Both the position numbers and the translations under genes were made by a program. Positions 52,801-61,800 of a stretch of 64,000 nucleotides of DNA are shown here, piece after piece. Origin of the DNA: Gonatopus flavifemur (Eukaryota > Arthropoda > Insecta > Hymenoptera > Dryinidae); NCBI GenBank assembly GCA_018340375.1, contig JAFFJZ010000003.1, positions 20,212,001-20,276,000 of the forward strand, in the 5' to 3' direction. Under the pieces are notes generated by a model. It ran no database searches and was not told the origin of the DNA. It worked only from the letters and a program-made list of their open reading frames with translations. Position 1 is the first letter of the stretch, and each line of letters opens with the position of its first letter.

Positions 52801-55800
52801 CATTTACTTAATTTCTCATAACTATTCAGATTCTAACGCTCATCAACAACGATCGAATCGCAATGCCGGAACAAGTATCGTTGTTATTTGAGGTTCAAGA
52901 TCTAGCTGTTGCTTCTCCAGCTACTGTATCTAGAGCAGGGATGATATATCACGATTATAAAGACCTGGGCTGGCGACCATACGTGGATTCTTGGTTACAA
53001 CAGAAAATGAATTTTCCAGAATTTGTAACCGAGGTATTTAGTATATTCGTTCCTAATCCTCAATGTTAACCCTAGGAAAAATGTCGAGCAGGGTTTTCAA
53101 GTTTTGATCAAGTTCTGCCTGGCATTGTTTAGTGTAAAATACTCAATTTGAATCTTTCTTGAACAAAAAACAATAGATGAATGAATTGTTCGATCGGTTC
53201 GTTCCCATCACTCTGGAGTTCAAGAAAAAAAAATGTGAAGAAACCGTACCGATTCCTGAACTGAACGCTGTTCAATCGCTGTGCAAGCTTTTGGAGGTAT
53301 TGGCCACTCCTGGAAACGAAGTCACATGGACTGGCGATCAAGACGCTTTCTCCATGATCTGCAAACTTTGGTTTCTATTTTGGTGAGAGAGGAATATCGT
53401 TGCATATTTAAATTCTATTCAAAGATATCATTTCTCATCACATAGACAAATTAACATTCGTTTTCTTGTGAAGCATAAAACATGAATTATTCATATTCCA
53501 TTTTGTCTTGTTCTTCTTCTTCTTATTCTACTTCTTGTTCTTTGTTTCAAACTAACTAGTCCTCCACCGAATATATTAGAATAATTTAACAATCGTCTAA
53601 CATATTCCGTTTCACCGTTACAGCATGATATGGTCACTTTGCGCCTCGGTTAACGAAGAGGGCCGTCAAAAGATGGATAATTTCATAAGGGAGATAGAGG
53701 GCTCGTTCCCCTTACGAGACACGGTGTACGAGTATTACGTCGACACGCGCCAACGTGGCTTTGTCTCTTGGGAAGAGAAATTATCTCAGTCCTGGAGATT
53801 TCAACCTGAGTAAGGAGAAGGATTTTACGTCAGGATTTTAATATCATTCCTTTTTTTTCTTGTCATTCAACTATGTAAACGAGAAGCTCGATATTCGAGG
53901 TAGTTCATGTTCGTACACGATTTCGTTTCGTTTTACAGTACGCCATTTTACAAAATAATCGTACCCACCGTTGATACAATTCGATACGAGTACATCGTAA
54001 AATCGCTTTTGACAAATGGTTTCCCCGTGCTTGTAATCGGGTCAGTTGGTACTGGAAAAACTTCCACGGTACAATCCGTACTCGATTCCCTGGACGATAT
54101 CAAATACAGTTATTTATTCATCAACATGTCGGCCCAAACAACATCCAACAACGTACAGGTGATGCACGAATGATATTTCAATTCCCATGCAAGCATCTTT
54201 ATACGCTTCACAGTTTTTATTGTTTCACATATTCCTTTATGGATCGTAAGATAATATTCATGTAATATATCGTATCGAATGAATTATGGATTTGAAAATC
54301 AGAATGAATTTTTATATCGTAGTTATAATATCTCGTACAAGAAAAATCCATTAATGTCGATGGATTTAATTTATCGAGGAGAATTTTTTCAGTATCGAAA
54401 ATACTGGGAGATTCATTAGAACTCGAAATTCCCATCGGTTTTAGTCGATTTCGATTCAAGTGAAGCTCAATTTCTTATATTTATGAGTCGGTAATAAATT
54501 AAACGCTATATATTTCGACAGTGGTGTCTGACAATCGCAGGATATGGAAATTATGACCGCGGCATTGATTAATCGCAAAATTTGAATGCTTCGGAATATG
54601 GAATGAATAATAATCCTCACTTTATTTTTCATTTCAGAACGCTATAGAGAGTAAACTTGAGAAACGTACTAGAGAAGTTTACGTCCCAACGGGAGGAAAA
54701 ACTATGATCACTTTTATGGACGATTTCAACATGCCCATGAAAGAAACTTATGGTTCTCAACCGCCATTGGAATTAATCCGCCAATGGATAGGTTACGGAT
54801 TTTGGTGAGGAAGAAAGAAACAAAAATACAGGAATCAAAGATCGTAGGTTGCTGAGATTTCATTTTATTTAGGTACGATCGGGAAAAGCAAGTTCGAAGG
54901 TACATCGAAAAGATGCAATTGATAGCGGCGATGGGTCCACCCGGTGGAGGGCGTAACGTTATTACTAATCGACTCTTGACGAAATTCAATGTCATGAATA
55001 TAACGTTTCCAGTGGAAAAACAAATCGTTAAGATTTATGGAACAATGTTGAATCAACATGTGACAGAGTTTCATGCGGATGTGAAAAAAATGGGTAAATG
55101 TATAAAAGATGTTTTTTATATGAAGAAGTTTCAAGATCTTTATGAATGTATTTCGCGTAACCTAATATCTTCATCAAATTAGATGCCTACATTTACGAAA
55201 CTCATTCCAGGGAACTGAGTAAACGATAAATCAGACAAAGCTGAAATCTGAACTGAATGAAGAATGGAGTGATAGATTGAACTTGCCCCAGTAGAAATTA
55301 CTGTAGTTGTAGGCCTTCGTAGAAATTATTCGTAATAGCCTAAAAAATGACTAAAATGATTTCTGCTATACAATTTCAAATAATTGAAGCAGGAATATGA
55401 AAGCATGCGTAGTAAATATTTTTAACAATAATGTAGGAATTTTGTTGAGGGAATATTTCAACCAACAAGGAATTCCAACTTTCAGATTTATTTCCAAATT
55501 ACCTTTCCAGTTGAATAAATAAATTTTCAAATTCCAAAAGTCAATTGGATACCTTGATATATCTTCGCATTTGAGATCGCATATATATATTTTGAAAACA
55601 CTGTACTGTCGTCGTACTGGTCGTTGATTAAATTCTGCGGATTTTCAACTTGAAAATCTAGGTGAAAAATCCACAGATCTTGCAGATTGATGCAGTACCG
55701 TTCTAAGACTCTTTAAGGCCCTCGGCATATTTTTCACCCCCGAAGATGACAAGAATTCCAAAATTATATATAATTTCATACAGCTTATGTATGAATTATG

Positions 55801-58800
55801 TATAATTTTCATAATTGTTACACTTGGGGTGAAACAATCAAAAACCCCGCCGCAGATCAGACTCCCTTTCGCCGATACCTTAAATAGGCTCCGGATTGAC
55901 GATCTGATATTCGAAATCATTCAAAATTTTGCTACGTAGTTTTTTAATAATCAAGCATTGGATATACTGAGGACCCGATTTCTTAGATTCGAAGGACATT
56001 CCTTTCCCCTCATTCTGATAAATCTAGTTTCCAATGAAAAAAATCATTCATTGAAATGAAAACATTTTCCATTGAATTGGAATCATATTCTTCGAATTCA
56101 GGGAACAATAGATTTTTTTTGTTTCAAGTTGAGGATTCTTGGTTTTAGTTTGATGAAACTGTTCTCCATTGAACTGAATTTTCATCCATTGAAAAAAAGA
56201 TTTATCAGAATGAGGGAAAAGAAATTGGATTCTCAATGTAAGGAAATGAGTGATAAAAATTATTGACATTTGTAGGTTAAGATTTTTATAACCATTTGCA
56301 TGATTTTGAGAAATCTTCATCACTGTGGATTAAAAATTTGTATTTATTGCTTAGTTGAACAGAAAGTACGTTGCAAAATTTTCCCTATTTCTTGGATGAC
56401 TCCATAGTCTTGAAGTCCCAAAACTGATTCATTGTTCACATTCCAGTAAACGATATAACTCTGGCATCCATCAATTTTTACAACAATATGGTTCTACATA
56501 TGCTACCAACCCCAACGAAAATGCATTACTTGTTCAATTTGCGGGATATATCAAAGGTAAGTTCTTTACAGCACGGAAATGGAAATTCATACTGCTTCTG
56601 AGAAAATTGTATGTATTTGTACGAATTCATCATTATTATAATTTCTAAACCCTTGTAGATTTTCCAAGGTTTGCTTCAGAGTCACAAGGATTACCATTAT
56701 TCGAAAAATACATTCCTGAGGCTATGGATTCACGAGACTTTTAGAGTATTTTGTGACCGATTGATCGATGAAACGTGAGAATTATTTTTCACAGAACGAA
56801 ATTTCAGGGATGATTTCAGAATAACGAAATTATTGGAATTGTTTTTAGGGATAGAGAATGGTTTGTTTCACAACTAAATGATCAATTAGGACGTCACTTC
56901 GAGACTACATTCCACAATATTTGTCCGGACAAGAGATCTCCTGTATTCGGTAAGTTATGTACTAGAATCAAAACTGTGGAACTATTTATTCATATTCATA
57001 CTTGAAAGTTAAATGTCTGAACTTTGACACAAATCAAACCCTGTTACAATTGCGGAAATATATATATAAGGTGTACAACTTTGCTTCTGCCATTTTTTCC
57101 CAAAATTTGAGGCTTTATTCTATAAAAATACTGGTCATCGCTAGCCACTGTTTTTTCCCATCTTTTTGGCAATTGTCGGATCCCATCTTGAAAAAACGGT
57201 GCATCTTTTGAGGTGATTCAGGAATCGATCCATTCTGTAACTTCTTCATAAGAATGAAAATGCTGATCACTCAGCATCGATCGAAATAAAGTTTGGTCGA
57301 AAGGACCAATGTGTGGAGAGTACGGTGGATGGGGTAAGACTTCCCATTCTAGTGTTTCTATGTTTTGACTGGGTTTGAGGCACCAACTGCGTTTGATATC
57401 GATCCCCTGTAATGGTTTCACTCGATTTTAATAACTCATAATACACGACACCGAGCTGATCTTACCAAATGCAGAGCATAACCTTGGCACCATGAATATT
57501 TGGTTTAGCTGTCACCGTGGGGACATGTCCGGGCATTCCCCAAGATTTTCTGCGCTTGAAATTATCACACAATGCGGTATAAGAACCCCTTTCGATTCTG
57601 TCTTTGAAGCAGCTGTTCGCAAGTAAGGAAACGTCGTTCAACACCTCTTGGCTTCAATTCGTACGGAACCCAATTCCTCTGTTTCTGAAAAATCAGAAAA
57701 ACATTGCCATGACTCTGAGGCATTTCGAAATGGGTTTTTGGGTTACTCCCAATGATTCTGCCAATTCTTCTCACGTTTGGCACAAGTCTTCATCAAGCAA
57801 TGCCTCCAATTCGGAATCTCAAAAAATTTCCTCTCTTCCATCGCCTTGTTGGTCCTCGACATTAAAATGATCCGTCTTGAAACGTTGAAACCATTCACGA
57901 CACGTTCTTTCACTCGAGGCAGCCTCACCGTAAGTGCTTGAGAGCATTCGATGAGCCTCAGCCGCAGTTCCTTCAAATCAAAGCAGAAAATCAGAACTTC
58001 CCGCAAATGACAAGAACTCGGCTCAAAAACTGACATCTTGGATCGAGTAAAAATTTATGATGTAATCAAATTGTTATGTTGACACATGTCCAACCTTACT
58101 ATGTGACATTCATTACCTAAACTATTTCAACCGCCACCTACCAACGCAACCATGTATTGTAAACGGCGGAAGCAAAATTGTACACCTAATACTACCATCC
58201 ATTGACACATGAATACTATAAATTTACTCCACACAGATCTCAGGGTGATCTACAGTACCCTCAGTTATACAAAACTGTTTCACCGAGCTATAAATTCTAT
58301 ACATTCCCATTATCTTCTCAATGTTTTACTTTTCAAAACGGAATTGCTTTCCGCGATTTATCAATTCCCACAACAAAGGTACTACACCGGGCCATCTGTT
58401 GTGTCCATGTAAACATATGAATGGTGCAATCGCAAGCTTGACGTGCAAGAAAATGTATGCCCGCAGGTGGTTTTATGAATGCCTGGAACATATACGAGGA
58501 TCTTGGGGATATTGTCGCGGTGAGGCGTTACATAGAAGGACAAATGGACGAATACAACGCTTCACCCGGTGTCGTTCGTCTCAACCTCATACTTTTCCGC
58601 GATGCGATCGAACATGTGTGCCGTATTATTCGTGTTATATCCCAGGTCAGAGAATATATGATTTCCGTATTAAAAATTTACTACATAAAAATGGACTTCC
58701 GTACCCAACAGTTTCCCTCTTGAAAAAAGACTTCATTGAAATTCCATGCAATGGATTTTTGTAACAACGGCTCAAGGGCTCCTAAAGCTTTAATTAAATT

Positions 58801-61800
58801 CAGAGCAAATTATTATTAGAATTTGATCATTCGATACCAGTGTTACATTCATTACAATTCAATAGTAAGGAGAATTTGAGAATTCAGAATAAATGACTTC
58901 AAAATGCTCTAGCAACTGAATTATCGAACCTCGAAGTCTGAAAATGGTAACCCATCCAAGAAAATTGATTACGTAACCGAGCTCTGAAAGTTCAGAATCT
59001 TCTTCTCTATTCTCAACGATTTCTATTCCACGCCCTCTGTCATCAATACCGACCATCCAAAGCTCTATTCAAGCGTATTCATAGATCCATATCAGCACCA
59101 ACACGTCGTTCGAAAGAACGACGATCAGCGATGAGCTGAAAGATAGAACTTTATCTCCCTAGCTATAGAGAGTAATAACTTTGAACTAATAAAATGAAAA
59201 TTCACTCTCCTGAAAGTGTATTGATAGATATTGATTCCGATGGAATTGTTTATTTCTCCACAGCCTCGAGGAAACATGTTACTGGTGGGTACTGGGGGAA
59301 GTGGCAGACAATCGTTGGTCCGACTCGCCAGTTATATGTGTGAATTGAGTATGTATCGGATCTCGGTTACCAAGCAATATCGAGTACCGGACTTTCGGGA
59401 AGATCTGAAAACCCTATATTCGATGACCGGGGTTGAGAATAAACCTACCGCTTTCCTCTTCACCGAAGGCCAAGTGGTCGAAGAAGAGTTCTTGGAGATC
59501 ATCAACAGTATGTTGAGCACCGGTGAAGTGGCTAATCTATACAAGAGCGACGAAATGGAGGATGTAAGCGTCGAGATTAATTGGCACAAAATACTCTCTT
59601 CCCTTCTCTTCTCTCCCAAACATTATGTTACACTACTTTTTTGAATACGTATACACACACGATTTCATTCATACGCAACTGGACATGAATAATTGTTCCT
59701 TTAAATTGAATTGAAGGAAAAAAAAACATAACGAGCGACGAACGATACAACCCATCGGTTGACAAGTATCTTCCCTTTAACGATCCAATTTTATATGAAA
59801 GAAGTGAGGAAAAAAGAATTTTATCTCTCAAGGGACGAACATCCATCACCCAGTCAACTACACTTGTATAACAGAGCAGGTGAAAAACCTCTGAATGATG
59901 GTTTTACATTCAAGAAATCTGATATCGACACCTTCTCCCCATTACAATTACAATATCCCCAAATTTCTTTATACATCTTTTTACATTGAACTTATATAGA
60001 AATGTTGACAATAAAACAAACAAAATCAATGTCCACAGATCAAAACAAAATTAATGAAAGAGGCAACGGAAGCCGGCAGACTGCCAACGACAGAAGCTAT
60101 CTATGCTTTCCTCATCGAGCGTGCCCGCTTCAACGTACACCTGATCTTGTGCATGAGTCCTATCGGGGACGCTTTTAGGAACAGATTACGACAGTATTCG
60201 GCCTTGATCAATTGCACGACCATCGATTGGTTTCTGGACTGGCCGTTGGAAGCTCTTCTCGAAGTTGGCAACAAGTTCCTCATGAATCTCAATCTGATCC
60301 TCACGATCACCGACGAGAATAAAGTGGTGGGTAGCGAACGAGAACCACCACCGCACATCCTCCTTTCCACTTCTCTTCCCTCTCCGCGTCGTCTTTCTTT
60401 CCGCGTGAACAATTTTATTCGATTTATAACGCGATCGGTGCATTCCTTATTTTTCGACGTTTCACCAACCATTTTCGAGAATTCGATTGTTTTCTCAACC
60501 TTTAATCTTCTCTCTTTCCTCTCCCAACCGCCTTTTGGCTCTTAAATTACAGCTTCGTCCTCGAAGCGTGATGAAGAGGATGATGATGATAATAATAATA
60601 ATCATAATAATAAAAATCGTTTTATCCCGCCAATGTTTTCTCCTTTTGTCAATGAAAACAAAAAAATTAGGCACTCTTGTATATTACTCTCTAAAATATT
60701 ACTATCGTTATAATATTCAACTTACTTTAATTGAATACCCTCGTTGTAATAATTATATTGAGTCCTTTGGAATTTAATTAGTTGGAGTACATAATTACTC
60801 TTTGTCATGGATAATTAACGCAAAAAGTTATAATGGAGTTTCATCATTGATTTTATCTTTCATGCTTGTTTGAATCATAGCATGATTGTGTTTGGAACAT
60901 TTTTATTGAATCATATGAACAGAAAATTCTTCAATGTTTGCTGGAAACGACAGCAATCGATTCGAACACAAATCTAAATCCGTGAAATGGGGTGAACAGA
61001 AACATTCCCCAATTTTGGTTTTCTAAGGGTGGTTCATCCCTTCCCAAACTGTTTCAATTCACCTCATTTTACCGTAACCGTTACTGTTCTCTTTTTTTCA
61101 TGTTTCAGACTTGTTTTTCATTTTTGTAATGAGATCCGTTGAAAAATTCTAACAGCATCAACAAAAATATATATTGTGTGAAAATAAATAACTGACCCTA
61201 CTCATTCAAGTGCCATGAAGTTCTTAAAGAAAATGGGCGAAATTGCGCTACGTACTTTCTGAACAATTAAGCGATAAATGCAAATTTCGAATCTGCAGTG
61301 ACAAAGTACATTACTGAAATTGAGCTTTGAATATAAAATTGGAACTGCAAATGATTCCGTAAAATCACGCAAACGATTTGTTTTCTCATGTTCAAGAATA
61401 TGTTTTGGGCTTCGAATTTACAATTAGAGTGTGGTCCTAGCGGTACACTTTGTTACTGCATATTTAAAATTTGTGATCATTGCTTAATTGTTGCTAATTT
61501 AATACCAAAACCATGTAGCTAAATGTTATCGGTTTTCTGATACTTCAAGACCCTTAATCAAAATATAAATGGACAGCCCTGGTTAAACGAAACAAATGAT
61601 TCTCGCCAAATCTCATTAAATCTTATACAATGTTCTGACTCAAGCATTTGTCAATGGGATTTAATCAGATCAATGTATTTCCTCAATGTGATTCTGATTG
61701 GATCTTGTACAATGTTCTGGCACATCCCGTTAAATTTCATTTCATCAGACTCTATGGATTCTTTGAACCAGGGAGGAGATTTAGAAATGGCGCGACAAGA

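Noticed and set aside
60101..60472. 123-codon minus-strand open frame over dynein exon 46
   Set aside because: It is the antisense shadow of a well-supported coding exon.
60324..60545. Extension of dynein exon 46 past 60323
   Set aside because: The frame continues for 74 codons with Arg/Pro/Ser-rich sequence unlike the family. The donor GTGGTG at 60324 joins in phase to exon 47.
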